Of a DNA stretch of 64,000 nucleotides, positions 1 to 11,215 are shown piece by piece. Source of the DNA: Ariolimax columbianus (Eukaryota > Mollusca > Gastropoda > Stylommatophora > Arionidae); NCBI GenBank assembly GCA_036924085.1, contig JAVGWX010000007.1, positions 74,415,948 to 74,479,947 on the forward strand, in the 5' to 3' direction. Every line of letters begins with the position of its first letter. Position 1 is the first letter of the stretch. The notes beneath the pieces are model-generated. The model was not told where the DNA came from. It did not search any database and worked only from the letters and a program-made list of their open reading frames with translations. Position numbers and translations under genes: made by a program.

Positions 1-2664
1 ATGGCAACTGCAGTGGACTGGCTGACCAGAATATTTAATATGGTCTGGATGTCGAGAAAGGTACAGACAGATTGGCTGATCAGTATATTTAATATGGTCT
101 GGATCTCGAGAAAGGTACAGACAGATTGGCTGACCAGAATATTAAATATGGTCTGGATGTCGAGAAAGGTACAAACAGATTGGCTGACCTGAATATTTAA
201 TATGGTCTGGATGTCGAGAAAGGTACAGACAGATTGGCTGACCAGAATATTTAATATGGTCTGGATGTCGAGAAAGGTACAGACAGATTGGCTGACCAAA
301 ATATTTAATATGGTCTGGATGTCGAGAAAGGTACAGACAGATTGGCTGACCAGAATATTTAATATGGTCTGGATGTCGAGAAAGGTACAGACAGATTGGC
401 TGACCAGAATATTTAATATGGTCTGGATGTCGAGAAAGGTACAGACATATTGGCTGACCAGAATATTTAATATGGTATGGATGTCGAGAAAGGTACAGAC
501 AGATTGGCTGACCAGAATATTTAATATGTTCTGGATGTCGAGAAAGGTACAGACAGATTGGCTGACCAGAATATTTAATATGGTCTGGATGTCGAGAAAG
601 GTACAGACAGATTGGCTGACCAGAATATTTAATATGGTCTGGATGTTGAGAAAGGTACAGACAGATTGGCTGACCTGAATATTTAATATAGTCTGGATGT
701 CGAGAAAGGTACAGACAGATTGGCTGACCAGAATATTTAATATGGTCTGGATGTCGAGAAAGGTACAGACAGATTGGCTGACCAGAATATTTAATATGGT
801 CTGGATGTCGAGAAAGGTACAGACAGATTGGCTGACCTGAATATTTAATATGGTCTGGATGTCGAGAAAGGTACAGACAGATTGGCTGACCAGAATATTT
901 AATATGGTCTGGATGTCGAGAACGGTACAGACAGATTGGCTGACTAGAATATTTAATATGGTCTGGATGTCGAGAAAGGTACAGACAGATTGGCTGACCA
1001 GAATATTTAATATGGTCTGGATGTCGAGAAAGGTACAGGCAGATTGGCTGACCAGAATATTTAATATGGTCTGGATGTCGAGAAAGGTACAGACAGATTG
1101 GCTGACCTGAATATTTAATATGGTCTGGATGTCGAGAAAGGTACAGACAGATTGGCTGACCAGAATATTTAATATGGTCTGGATGTCGAGAAAGGTACAG
1201 ACAGATTGGCTGACCTGAATATTTAATATAGTCTGGATGTCGAGAAAGGTACAGACAGATTGGCTGACCAGAATATTTAATATGGTCTGGATGTCGAGAA
1301 AGGTACAGACAGATTGGCTGACCAGAATATTTAATTTGGTCTGTATGTCGAGAAAGGTACAGACAGATTGGCTGACCAGAATATTTAATATGGTCTGGAT
1401 GTCGAGAAAGGTACAGACAGATTGGCTGACCAGAATATTTAATATGGTCTGGATGTCGAGAAAGGTACAGACAGATTGGCTGACCAGAATATTTAATATG
1501 GTCTGGATGTTGAGAAAGGTACAGACAGATTGGCTAACCTGAATATTTAATATGGTCTGGATGTCGAGAAAGGTACAGACAGATTAGCTGACCAGAATAT
1601 TGAATATGGTCTGGATGTCGAGAAAGGTACAGACAGATTGGCTGACCAGAATATTTAATATGGTCTGGATGTCGAGAAAGGTACAGACAGATTGGCTGAC
1701 CAGAATATTTAATATGGTCCGGATGTTGAGAAAGGTACAGACAGATTGGCTGACCTGAATATTTAATATGGTCTGGATGTCGAGAAAGGTACAGACAGAT
1801 TGGCTGACCAGAATATTTAATATGGTCTGGATGTCGAGAAAGGTACAGACAGATTGGCTGACTAGAATATTTAATATGGTCTGGATGTCGAGAAAGGTAC
1901 AGACAGATTGGCTGACCAGAATATTTAATATGGTCTGGATGTCGAGAAAGGTACAGGCAGATTGGCTGACCAGAATATTTAATATGGTCTGGATGTCGAG
2001 AAAGGTACAGACAGATTGGCTGACCAGAATATTTAATATAGTCTGGATGTCGAGAAAGGTACAGACAGATTGGCTGACCAGAATATTTAATATGGTCTGG
2101 ATGTCGAGAAAGGTACAGACAGATTGGCTGACCAGAATATTTAATATGGTCTGGATGTCGAGAAAGGTACAGACAGATTGGCTGACCAGAATATTTAATA
2201 TGGTCTGGATGTCGAGAAAGGTACAGACAGATTGGCTGACCAGAATATTTAATATAGTCTGGATGTCGAGAAAGGTACAGACAGATTGGCTGACCAGAAT
2301 ATTTAATATGGTCTGGATGTCGAGAAAGGTACAGACAGATTGGCTGACCAGAATATTTAATATGGTCTGGATGTCGAGAAAGGTACAGACAGATTGGCTG
2401 ACCAGAATATTTAATATGGTCTGGATGTCGAGAAAGGTACAGACAGATTGGCTGACCAGAATATTTAATATGGTCTGGATGTCGAGAAAGGTACAGACAG
2501 ATTGGCTGACCAGAATATTTAATATGGTCTGGATGTCGAGAAAGGTACAGACAGATTGGCTGACCAGAATATTTAATATGCTCTGGATGTCGAGAAAGAT
2601 ACAGACAGATTGGCTGACCAGAATATTTAATTTGGTCTGGATGTCGAGAAAGGTACCGACAGAT
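1..2664 (+). repeat. 54-bp tandem array (about 49 units), LINE-derived
   Basis: Head-to-tail 54-bp units, mostly differing by 0-3 bases, run from the window edge (so the array is cut on the left) to about 2664. In the plus frame each unit reads as 18 residues containing LTRIFNMVWMSRKV. Some units carry an in-frame stop (TGACCTGA at 833, 1103, 1211 and 1751). The last unit continues without a break into LINE reverse-transcriptase sequence (VPTDLQRAIIVPI). The array is therefore best read as an amplified piece of the LINE ORF just before the first RT motif. The open frames on both strands follow from a period divisible by three. Confidence 0.95.
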
Positions 2665-3870
2665 TTGCAACGAGCAATCATCGTTCCCATCTGAAACGCT
2701 GTCACGCGAGTACAAAACTTATAGGGGAATCTCTCTTCTAAGCCACATAGGCAAGATATATGCAAAGATACTACAAAAAAGATGAAGACCGACACTGGAA
2801 CCCCAACTAGGAAATAATCAGTTCCGGTCCAGGAAAGGGAAGCGCTGTACAGACGCAATATTTACATTGAGACAAATATGTCAACGATATATAGAATATG
2901 ACGGAAACAACAGCCTTATATTAATAGATCAAGACAAGGTGTTCAATAGAGTCAACATAAGTCAATTATGGGACATCCTGACAGATTATGGACTGCAAGG
3001 TCCTCTCCTTAGTAACATCAAAGCCCTATATCAGGAAAGCCAGAGTGCAGTAAGAACAACAGACGGTATGTCGGAGTGGTTCCCCCTTTCATCAGGTGTC
3101 AGACAGGGTTGTGTTCTCTCACCACTCCTCCTTGTCACTTATGTGAATAAAATCGTCAGAAGGCAATTACAGAACAGAAAAGTACCAACGAATTGCTCTT
3201 TGTTGACGACCAATGTGTGATCCATTCAAATGAACAAGACCTACAACGTCATATTGACGAACTCTACTTAAACTGTCAAATGTGCAATGACAAAAACAGA
3301 GACAATGAACGTAGATAGAAAGCACACCACACTTGATATTCATGTGGATGAAACAAAAAATAAAGCAGGCACAAGAATGTTGGTATTTGAGAACTGTTTT
3401 ACTGATAATGGCAGTCGTGACAGAGATATAGAGATGAGAGTACAAACGCTATCACACACCAGCTGTCTCCACTAATAAGACACCCCAAGAGTTTCCTCCA
3501 AGCAATAACAACAGATGATAAATAGTATCTTCATCCCAACCCTGTGCTACCAGTGCCATACATGGGCATTGAATAAAGCCCAGGAACAAAAGTTAGCCAT
3601 CTGCGCAATGCAATGCCTACGGAACGTACCTAACAACATCAGAAGAGACAGAATCACAAATATGAGTATTCGGGATAAGGTTGGAACAATTCCCTTCCTA
3701 CACCACACCAAGCAACAAGGAATGAATTAGTTTTACCACATTGTGAGAATGAAACCACACATGCCCCGACACTGGGCTACAGTCTAGTAGAAAGTGAGAC
3801 GATAAAAGAAAAGAAGATGAAGAATGACGGGCAGATGTTCTGCACGGGTCAGCTAGTAATAATAATAATA
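2640..3870 (+). pseudogene. Decayed LINE: reverse transcriptase through C-terminus
   Basis: This is a frameshifted remnant of a non-LTR retrotransposon polyprotein, which would copy its RNA into DNA at the insertion site. In order, and across several frames, it shows: DLQRAIIVPI near 2662; YRGISLLSHIGKIYAKIL from about 2723; NNQFRSRKGKRCTDAIFTL; LILIDQDKVFNRV (the first catalytic Asp region, about 2910-2950); SGVRQGCVLSPLL near 3090-3130; and the catalytic box as LLFVDD at about 3197-3214. Then come KTETMNV, RDRDIEMRVQ, INSIFIPTLCYQCHTWALN and a C-terminal stretch ending about 3850. It finishes in a short (TAA)n run typical of LINE tails. Stops and frame changes make it non-functional. The 5' part is replaced by the 54-bp array. 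The clade is uncertain. Confidence 0.85.
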
Positions 3871-3927
3871 GTTGCCCCTCGCCCGCGAATGTGGCGACAA
3901 CGTCAGATATGTGTTAACTTAACTTAA

Positions 3928-4226
3928 CCCTTTACATCCAAAGCCTTAAAACAGGAAATACAAAATCATAAGGGCATGGAGATACTTCTTTGCCTTATTC
4001 ATATACTATTTGTTTACTTATGCGATGTAAATGCTTTCTCAGATTCATATACTATTTGTTTACTTATGCGATGTAAATGCTTTCCCAGATTCATATACTA
4101 TTTGCTTACTTATGCGGTGTAAATGCTATCCCAAAACAGAACAAGCAATGAACAGTTGCATTGAACATATTAGTGGTGTTTTCGGTTTCCAAAGAACATA
4201 CAATGGGCAGGTTAGGGTGTAAAGGG
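3928..4226. mobile_element. 299-bp piggyBac-like MITE with TTAA duplication
   Basis: The ends are inverted repeats. The left end reads CCCTTTACATCC and the right end is its complement except for one base (GGGTGTAAAGGG). TTAA lies on both outer sides (3924-3927 and 4227-4230). A TTAA target with CCC/GGG termini is the signature of piggyBac-type DNA transposons. The element is too short for a transposase, so it is non-autonomous. It lies in the 3' part of the CR1-like LINE that resumes at 4231. The other copy of that LINE end (about 11.54 kb) is continuous at this point, which shows the insertion. Confidence 0.7.
3999..4136 (+). repeat. 46-bp tandem repeat, 3 copies
   Basis: Three units begin TCATATACTATTTG at 3999, 4045 and 4091. 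They lie wholly inside the TTAA-flanked MITE, so they belong to that element or expanded within it. Confidence 0.85.
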
Positions 4227-4230
4227 TTAA

Positions 4231-5280
4231 CGTCTTTATACTGGTTTAGAAGACTGCAGTTTGTATACAACCAGTTTTATTTACATTTCCTTGCTCTAAA
4301 AACTGCGCATCCAATGCATTCTTAAATGCATGAATTGTCCTTGCCTCTACTACTTTCTGCGGTAAGGCATTCCAAGCATTCACCACTTTCTGGCTAATAA
4401 ATAATTCCTAATATCTAATCTGGATCTTTCTTTATTTAAATTGTAGCTGTGCCCTCTTGTTCTTGTTATAGTCTAATTTATCCTTTCCTTCTTTCCTTTG
4501 ATTATCTTATAAATCTGTATTAAATCACTTCGAATTCTTCTCTTTTCTAAACACTGTGACCCGTTTTTATGAGTCTTTTCTCATACCTGTAATTCCACTA
4601 TCAGCTTTGTCGCTCTTCTTTATATCCTTTCCAGCATGTATATATCTTCTCCACGATAAGGACTCCACATCTGTACACAGTACTCTAATCTAGATATAAC
4701 TTATGCTTTATGCAATTAAACAATCTTTTCCTTGCTCCTATGTTTAGTATTTCTTGTTAATTATACTTAACATTGCATTTGTCTTTTTCACAGCTACATG
4801 GACTTGCTCACTCACTTTATCTGTATGATATATCATAACCCCTAGGTCCTTTCCTTTTCTATCATTCTAATATTATTCTCCTCCATTGTGCAATTATGTT
4901 TCATATTGGATTTACCCATGTGGATGACTGTACATTTATCTACATTAAACTCCATTTGCCAGCTCACAGACCATTCGCAAATTGTACCTAAATCCGATCT
5001 CAATATATCCACTTCTGCTTTAGATGAGATACTACTACATAGTTTTTGTGTCATCCGCTAATTTTGCAATCATGGATCAGATATCAAAGTCCAAATCGGT
5101 TATATATATATATATCAAGAACAAAATTGGTCCCAAAACTGAGCCCTGCTGTGGCCGTCCACTTTTTACTTCACACCACTCAGAGTACTCCTTATGTATG
5201 CCCACTCTCTGCCTTCTGTGTATGGAGATGGGACCTCATAGGATTGTACAATCTTATCTGAGAGCGATAAACTCTACCGT
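4231..5280 (-). pseudogene. Decayed CR1-like LINE, RT to C-terminus and 3' end
   Basis: Read on the minus strand from about 5270 down. First come LSDK and a stretch matching the RT finger region, then QQGSVLGPILFLI (about 5150-5110), DLDFDI, LADDTK (catalytic box region, about 5055), and an uninterrupted segment ICEWSVSWQMEFNVDKC near 4990-4930. Next are VAVKKTNAMLSIINKKY, YRCGVLIVEKIY and a C-terminal stretch containing SQKVVNAWNALPQKVVEA near 4390-4330. The order and motif style (GSVLGPILF, ADDTK, EWSxxWQMEFNVDKC, VVNAWNxLP) are those of CR1/L2-type LINEs. Stops and frameshifts are present. The 3' end carries AACTTAAC repeats (about 3913-3927), now separated from the body by the MITE. Confidence 0.82.
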
Positions 5281-6580
5281 ACGTGGAACACAAGTAGACA
5301 GCCTTGGTATTTGAACCGTCTTGCATTCTGTACTTTCATGCAGCTCGCATTATCTGGGCGTCATTAATGGTTCTCTTTTCAGCGATGCGAACACCATGTG
5401 AGGTAGCAGTGCACCAGATTGAACGGTTCGGTGCAAGCAGCTCCCAGAATCAGCATTAATGGGTACACTGTTAAAAGACAGTTTCAGAGTCTTTGTATCA
5501 TTTCTTTTGTCCCCCTTTCACACACCCCCCCCCCTTTCCAGACAAGCAACGCTTACCTGCGCCGAGCTTACTGTACACCAACTGCTTATGGAAGTATAAT
5601 CGGACGTGCAGACAACATGCCCAGTTCATCTGATCTGGGCTCTCTCAAGCAGAGTATGGATGCAAGAGAGTCTTTCCATGCTGAGGACTACAAAGATGGC
5701 ACTCTATCCCAACAAACCGATCTTGAGCAGCCTGTGGAGACAGGTGAAATGGAAAAGGTTGAGGTTAATGATATCCCTGCCATAGACTGTCCATGTTTAG
5801 CATGCGTATAGAAGAATGGTTAGCACAACAGCACGATACACGATGTAGCAGCACCCTTGCCAGTCCCAAACGTTTGCTTGTAGATAATAAAAGCAGCACT
5901 TACCTTGGTGATCTTGCTGTGGACCTCAGAGTCTGTATTCGTTTCTCTGGTGAGGGTACTACCAAAGTAGTAAGACAGTTATAGTTTACATTAGTGGATA
6001 GTAACGGCTATCTCGAACCTTCAGAACCTCCTTGCGCAGATCTATTTATCTAGTCATTCGGGGGTGCACGACAAACAAAAACCCCGATATTTAAAGATAC
6101 TTTTACTTACTAACAGATCTAATTAGACGACACACGCCTTTTTATTTTGTGTGTGTAAAAGGTTTGCCTCTCTGTATTCTACTGGTGGAGACACGTCCCT
6201 TTCTACCCTAGACCCTAGTCTTTTAGGAGATATGACGTTTTAACCAGTGATTGGATGCGTGTTAGTGTATATGTACCTATAATAAGGCGATCTCTGTGGT
6301 CAACCCAACCAAAGTGCACTGAGAGGGCCTCACCCCGAGGGCGCTTGTTGGAGCTGTGTAAAAGTGCGTGTGTGTAAGTGAAAGATGTCGAACAATGATA
6401 TGATCGCCGACCTGACCATACACGAATAGGCGATAAACAAATAAGGAAAGTCATTGGTGCTTTCAAAATAGGAAACTTGATTGGACACGAAACAAATTGG
6501 AAACTCAAACGCTTAAACAGCAGGGCAGTTTGAAATGGTTTAAAGTCCAAGAGAAGTCAGGTATTAATATGAATTAACGC
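5281..6580. other. Unassigned sequence with a 130-codon open frame
   Basis: No repeat family is recognised here. The plus frame 5419-5811 is open for 130 codons. Its last 60 residues (acidic, containing KDGTLSQQTDLEQPVETGE) look more protein-like than its surroundings, and the adjacent frame from 5793 continues open for 63 codons. It could be a retroelement fragment or chance. No homology is recognised, and no splice signal is convincing enough to call an exon. Confidence 0.3.
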
Positions 6581-6584
6581 AATT

Positions 6585-6945
6585 ATTGGGAAGGAAGACT
6601 AACGTCTCGTCAGGCAAAATATACTGATCGGACATGTTAGTCAGTGTCAGGCAAAACATACTGGCCAAGACCCTCACATCGACTTCCTAGTAGCCCTCCT
6701 TGGAAACGGGCTGTTTTCATGGCAGCCTGGCTAACGGGGTGAGGGATCAACGTGATCCCTGTAGTAGTGAGCGACACACAAATGGAGCCAAGCATAGCAC
6801 AACCGCCTGGAGGACCCGGTCAACCTTCATCAGCACGCTCGGGATGTGAGGAAAGCTACTGCAATCCACCACTTAACGCCCTTTTCAGGGCGCACAAAAC
6901 ATCAACCTACTAATTGTGGGCATTCAAAAACAACAACAACCCAGT
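6585..6945 (+). repeat. Interspersed repeat family C, plus orientation
   Basis: This is a roughly 370-bp repeat with recurring landmarks. They are GACTAACGTC at the start, a GGACATGTTAGTCAGTGTCAGG block, a GTAGTAGTGAGCGACAC block, CCGCCTGGAGGACCCGGTC, GCACGCTCGGGATGTGAGGA, and a 3' end of TTCAGGGCGCACAAAAC followed by (AAC)n. Related copies lie at 8885-9245, 9785-10165, 16936-18044, 27540-28035, 42806-42900, 55480-55885 and 63415-63625. The (AAC)n tail and dispersal suggest a SINE-like retroposon. No clear pol III A or B box was found. Confidence 0.85.
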
Positions 6946-7332
6946 ATATATAAGCTCTTATTTAACATTGAATAATTGATCTAATATCGATCCACCATCT
7001 TCTTGGTGTGCTGCCCTTTTATTTACTCAAACATAGTCATCAATTCATTTTCTCCGTTAGCATAAAATGCTATAAAACATTCTGCGCATACATGAAATAG
7101 GAATCAATGAAAACCTTTTCAGCAACATGTGAAGCATATATCTTCAACAAATACAAACCAAACCATCAAACGTTGATCTGTGTATGTCTGTTGAAGGTGT
7201 TGTCGCTTTCAATTTCTATAGGGTGAAGTATTCAGCACATTACCAAACCCTCATCATCTAAGTTTTACGATATGCGTGACAAGTTACAGTGTTACAATCT
7301 GTTGCCTCTCTATCGGACCCCGATACCACTCA

Positions 7333-7930
7333 ATCTTCTTCTTCTTCTTCTTCGTACGCTATCAGACGTCAACTTGAATTTGTTCGAAGAAAGCAGCGGT
7401 CATCCTGAGGCTGTCGACACTGCCTTAGAGCTTGTCTATTGTTGGCACTGGTGATGGCCACATGTGCTTTCTCTGGTCCTCGTATGTCAGGCAATTTTGC
7501 AGCAGATGTTCAGGGATCATTTTTCCTGTACCACAGGTGCATTCGTCAGTGCCACCTATCTTCAGTTTATTGAATAGATGGTACCTCAGTCTGTTGTGGC
7601 CTGTGCGGAGTCTGAAGACCACGACCTGCTCTCTTCTGTTCCTCAGTCTGTTGTGGCCTGTGAGGAGTCTGATGACCACGACCTGCTCTCTTCTGTTCCT
7701 CAGTCTGTTGTGGCCTGTGAGGAGTCTAATGACCACGACCTGCTCTCTTCTGTTCCTCAGTCTGTTCTGGCCTGTGAGGAGTCTGATGACCATGATCTGC
7801 TCTCTTCTGTACCTCAGTCTGTTGTGGCCTGTGAGGAGTCTGATGACCACGACCTGCTCTCTTCTGTACCTCAGTCTGTTGTGGCCTGTGAGGAGTCTGA
7901 TGACCACGACCTGCTCTCTTCTGTTCAACT
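7333..7930 (-). pseudogene. 5'-truncated jockey-type LINE 3' end with 12-bp TSD
   Basis: On the minus strand this holds the last part of an RNase H-bearing LINE ORF: NRREQVVVFRLRTGHNRLRY, HLFNKLKIGGTDECTCGT, MIPEHLLQNCLTYEDQRK, then the extreme C-terminus. A (TTC)n run marks the tail end at 7333-7351. It is bounded by a perfect 12-bp direct repeat, CGATACCACTCA, at 7321-7332 and 7931-7942, as expected of target-primed insertion of a 5'-truncated copy. The NRREQ...RLR segment is amplified sixfold. The same C-terminus occurs at 30.47-30.70, 39.39-39.45 and 48.64-49.02 kb. Confidence 0.88.
7584..7926 (-). repeat. 57-bp tandem array (6 units) inside LINE coding sequence
   Basis: Units start with CCTCAGTCTGTTGTGG at 7584, 7641, 7698, 7755, 7812 and 7869. 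Each encodes 19 residues of the LINE C-terminal region (NRREQVVVIRLLTGHNRLR) on the minus strand, so the frame is preserved. Other copies of this LINE carry the segment once. Confidence 0.95.
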
Positions 7931-7942
7931 CGATACCACTCA

Positions 7943-8884
7943 TTCAAGCGTACCTTCGCCCAAAAAGATAAGTCAAAACCCCCAAGCAGCTTGGACGACA
8001 TGTAATGGACGAAGTGTCCATTTCACTTTTATCAGTCCATTAAAAATCTTTCCAACAGACGAAATGAAACTAATATCAAAGTAAACTCCGTCGAAAAATC
8101 AACTAAACGTGTGATTAATTATTTCATATGCGGTTCTGGCATATTTTTTTAAAAATCGCTAAACACGCTGGAATCTATCAATTCACAGCCAGTCTAGTGG
8201 AACGGACGAAAGCTGTGTACTGTGTCCGCACATGTGTGCATATCGACGATCATGCTTAATGAAAAAGTGAGTATTCATTTTGTTTGATAAAATATACGAA
8301 GTAACCATCATAACTTAAACAATAGTATTCCTCCATATAATACTTTTCTTGTGATTTCAAGTTATATTGAGTTTTGGAACATTCTTTGCAACTCGGAAGG
8401 CAGCCACACACTCAGTCTGTTTGAATAGTGGGATATGCAATGCCATTAGTTAGAGAGTCTTCTGCTATCGAGAGTTTAAGCTGCATTGTCTATCATTGAT
8501 CGCAATGTGACGGTGGTTCTACTCATCAAATAATAGCAGTTGATGAAGCAGTATTGAGAACGATTGAGAACGAACACAAATGTTTCTGCGGCTTTCTCTC
8601 GTTCTGACTAGACGTGTGGTGTGACTTACTAGTCGTGTTCTGTCTATTTTAGGAAATGTTTTTGGCTTTGTCAGAAGGCCGCTGGGGATAGTGATGTGAA
8701 CACACCTTTGTTCAGCCGGCAGACGTCTGTACTGGTACTTCCTGGCCGATCCAGCTATTGTTGAGTGATTGAAAAGGTGTACGGATAGAGAGATACCTGA
8801 AGAACAGGAACAAGGAAGGACCAGAGAAACGCTTTGTGAGTGTATTCAAGTATGATCAACCTCAGACCCAGGGAGAGAAGAGGA
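7943..8884. other. No recognisable feature
   Basis: AT-rich single-copy-looking sequence. No LINE motif, tRNA-like box or tandem structure was recognised. Confidence 0.5.
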
Positions 8885-9245
8885 TGTTGTTGGTTTTTCT
8901 TGTTTAATGTCCGCAATGAGGAAGTTTACTCTTTTGTGCGCCCTGAAAATGTAGTTACGTGGTGGGTTGTAGTAGCTTTACTCACATCCCGAGCATGCTA
9001 ATTAAGTTGGACCGAGGTCCTCCAGGCAGTTGTGCTACGTTTGGTTTCATCTGCGAGGCGCTCACTACTACGGGGATCACATCGATCCACATCTCATCAG
9101 CTAGTCTGCCTTTAAAACAGCCTGTTTCCAGGGAACTCTACATGGAAGAGAGATTGTGGTCTTGGTCAGAGTATTGACCCTGACGCGACATCCTGGTCAG
9201 TATGTTGTGCCTGACTGGACTAGCATCTCAGTTCCCCAGAGAAGG
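8885..9245 (-). repeat. Family C copy, minus orientation
   Basis: It begins with a GTTGTT-rich run (complement of the AAC tail), then TTTACTCTTTTGTGCGCCCTG, ATCCCGAGCATGCTAATTAAG and CACTACTACGGGGATCAC. It ends in the GTCAGTATGTTGTGCCTGAC block. It is closely similar to 9785-10165, 700 bp away in the same orientation. Confidence 0.85.
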
Positions 9246-9784
9246 TGGAAAACAAAACAAAGAAAAAGAAATGCAACCCACCACAGAAATGTAAAGTAGG
9301 AAGAATGGTTGCCATTTTGGGGATGTCTACATTCTATTTGGTTTGCTAGTATCAAAGATCTATATTTCTTGTAACGAAGGTACACTTCTCTTTCAACCAC
9401 ATAAAGTCGGTTTGGTTGTATCATAATGTGTAAGCCATGTTGTGTGCTGTGGTGTGGTGCAGTGCTTCTGTAGATCTTTTTCCTGTCCATCCAGTGGTTT
9501 CAACTGTCGCTACATTCTGTTTATGCGTATCCCTATCATTTGAGCATCTGAATAGAAGACTGGTAGAGCTCTTGCTTCTGGTGGGGAAAGATACTCGGTT
9601 AGATCCTCGTTTTCGACACCTCTCCAAATGTAAATATGGATTACTGTTAAGAAATGAACGGCAGCGAGGAATGGAACTGACATCCCATCTCATAAAAAAC
9701 GCAAGCCTAGTACAATAACGTTTACATCACTTGATTCCCGACAGGGCTGTCTTATATACGACTATCTTTACCATTACCTGAAAT
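9246..9784. other. Unassigned spacer between two family C copies
   Basis: The plus frame 9437-9718 is open for 93 codons but has no recognised domain. Nothing else is seen. Confidence 0.4.
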
Positions 9785-10165
9785 ATATGTTTGTTGTTGT
9801 TTATTGTTTTTTGTTGTTTAGTGCCCACAATGAGTAGGTTTACTCTTTTGTGCGCGCTGAAAAGGAAGTTAAGTGGCGGGTTGTCATAGCTTTCCTCGCA
9901 CTCCGAGCGTGCTGATGAAGGTGGACCGTCGTTCTCTTGGCGGTTGTGCTATGTTTGGCTTCATATGCGTGGCGCTCACTACTATGGGGATCACGTCGAT
10001 CCACATCTCGTCAGCCAGACTGCCTTGAAAACATGTTTCCAGTGAACGAACGCTACATGGAAGAGAGATAGTAGTCTTGGTCAGTATGTTGTGCCTGACC
10101 CTGACGCGACCTCCTAGTCAGTATGTTGTGCCCGACTGGACTGGAGTCTCAGTTCTCCTCCTGTA
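9785..10165 (-). repeat. Family C copy, minus orientation
   Basis: A complete-looking copy: GTTGTT-rich start, TAGTGCCCACAATGAGTAGG, CTCCGAGCGTGCTGATGAAG, GGATCACGTCGATCCACATC. It ends with two tandem versions of GTCAGTATGTTGTGCC, the sub-repeat that is amplified elsewhere. Confidence 0.87.
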
Positions 10166-11024
10166 ATATATAGATTTGTTTCCCAACATGGCAAAATGGT
10201 GCAATTATGTATTTTGAATTCCCAGTTTTCCTGTTTTCCTTCACACCTTGCTCGTAGAGCTTTGCGACAGACAAGGGTAGGGTGTTTTGAGTTCAGGTGG
10301 CAAAATCGGGAATAGCGTAATTAGGAGTGGGGCGTGTGAGATAGGGTGGCGCAGTAGCGGGGTGTGGAGACAGTGTGGCGCAGGAGCCGTAGATATCTAA
10401 AAGTGCGTGACGTGTGCTCTAAATTTGGAAGCAAAGCTGGTGACACCTGCCACGCTCGGCGACGTCAAGAGAATGTAACTTTCGTCCCAAGTATCTAGGA
10501 CTTTAACGGGTGCTCCCAAGTTGTCGCGTCGAAAGTCAAGTCTCAAGACGCGCCAGTTACTATTCGGGTTTTTACCGGAGCTACCAGTGTTTTCAGAACT
10601 CGTATGTTGGAGAGCGTATACTGACTGAAACGTTTGCGTGTTTGATGTGGTGTATGTGTATTTTAATGTGTAGTTTCCTAGACACATTGATATTTTAATA
10701 GTAATAGTTGAAGAATATTAGCAGTTTGTGTCTGAGTGAGCTTATGAACATTTAATATTACGTTTAAAGGAACGCTCTAGAAGCGTTATTCATTAACATA
10801 GATATTATTAATATATAGGAATAACAGTCAGGAATAACACGCTTTTCGTGGAAATAGAAAACAAAGAAGTGTCTTTTATTTAAGATGTTCTACAACTGGA
10901 ATATTTTGCACTTTTGTTTGCCGTGGCAATGATATCAGGTGGAATGATATATGTGCAATGATATATGTGCAATGATATATGTGCAATGATATATCCTGGT
11001 CCTGAAACACTTTAATCTACCCAG
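10166..11024. other. Unassigned, with a 14-bp x 4 repeat at 10943-10995
   Basis: Four units of AATGATATATGTGC lie at 10943-10995. The rest shows no recognised element. A 96-codon minus frame at 10397-10687 has no identifiable domain. Confidence 0.5.
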
Positions 11025-11215
11025 TTCTTCTTCTTCTTCTTCTTCTTCATCTCTTATTCTTCTGCTTATTCGTTCTCCAAGTCCTGAACAGGGCTTCGCA
11101 TGTAGCACGATGTAGTCCCGAGATCCGAGTGCGCTGTGTCGCTAGTTTACATCTTGACTGATATATTTGCACCTTTCGGCCAGAAACATCCATCTTTCGC
11201 AGCGTCTAGTTGTAA
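11025..11215 (-). repeat. Family B fragment with (TTC)n end
   Basis: A (TTC)n run at about 11029-11048 is followed by the family B 3' part on the minus strand: CTTATTCGTTCTCC, GTAGCACGATGTAGTCC, CGCTAGTTTACATCTTGACTG and TATTTGCACCTTTCGGCC. Family B is a roughly 360-bp dispersed repeat seen ten times in this window. Its full copy at 49886-50245 has a perfect 15-bp target duplication. Confidence 0.8.

Noticed and set aside
1..2664. CRISPR-like repeat-spacer structure in the arrays
   Set aside because: Units are directly tandem with no unique spacers, and the window is plainly eukaryotic.
1534..2858. 393- and 424-codon minus-strand open frames plus a 308-codon plus frame over the 54-bp array
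   Set aside because: A period divisible by three with stop-free units leaves several frames open at once on both strands. The coding meaning is the LINE plus frame only, and that is broken by stops.
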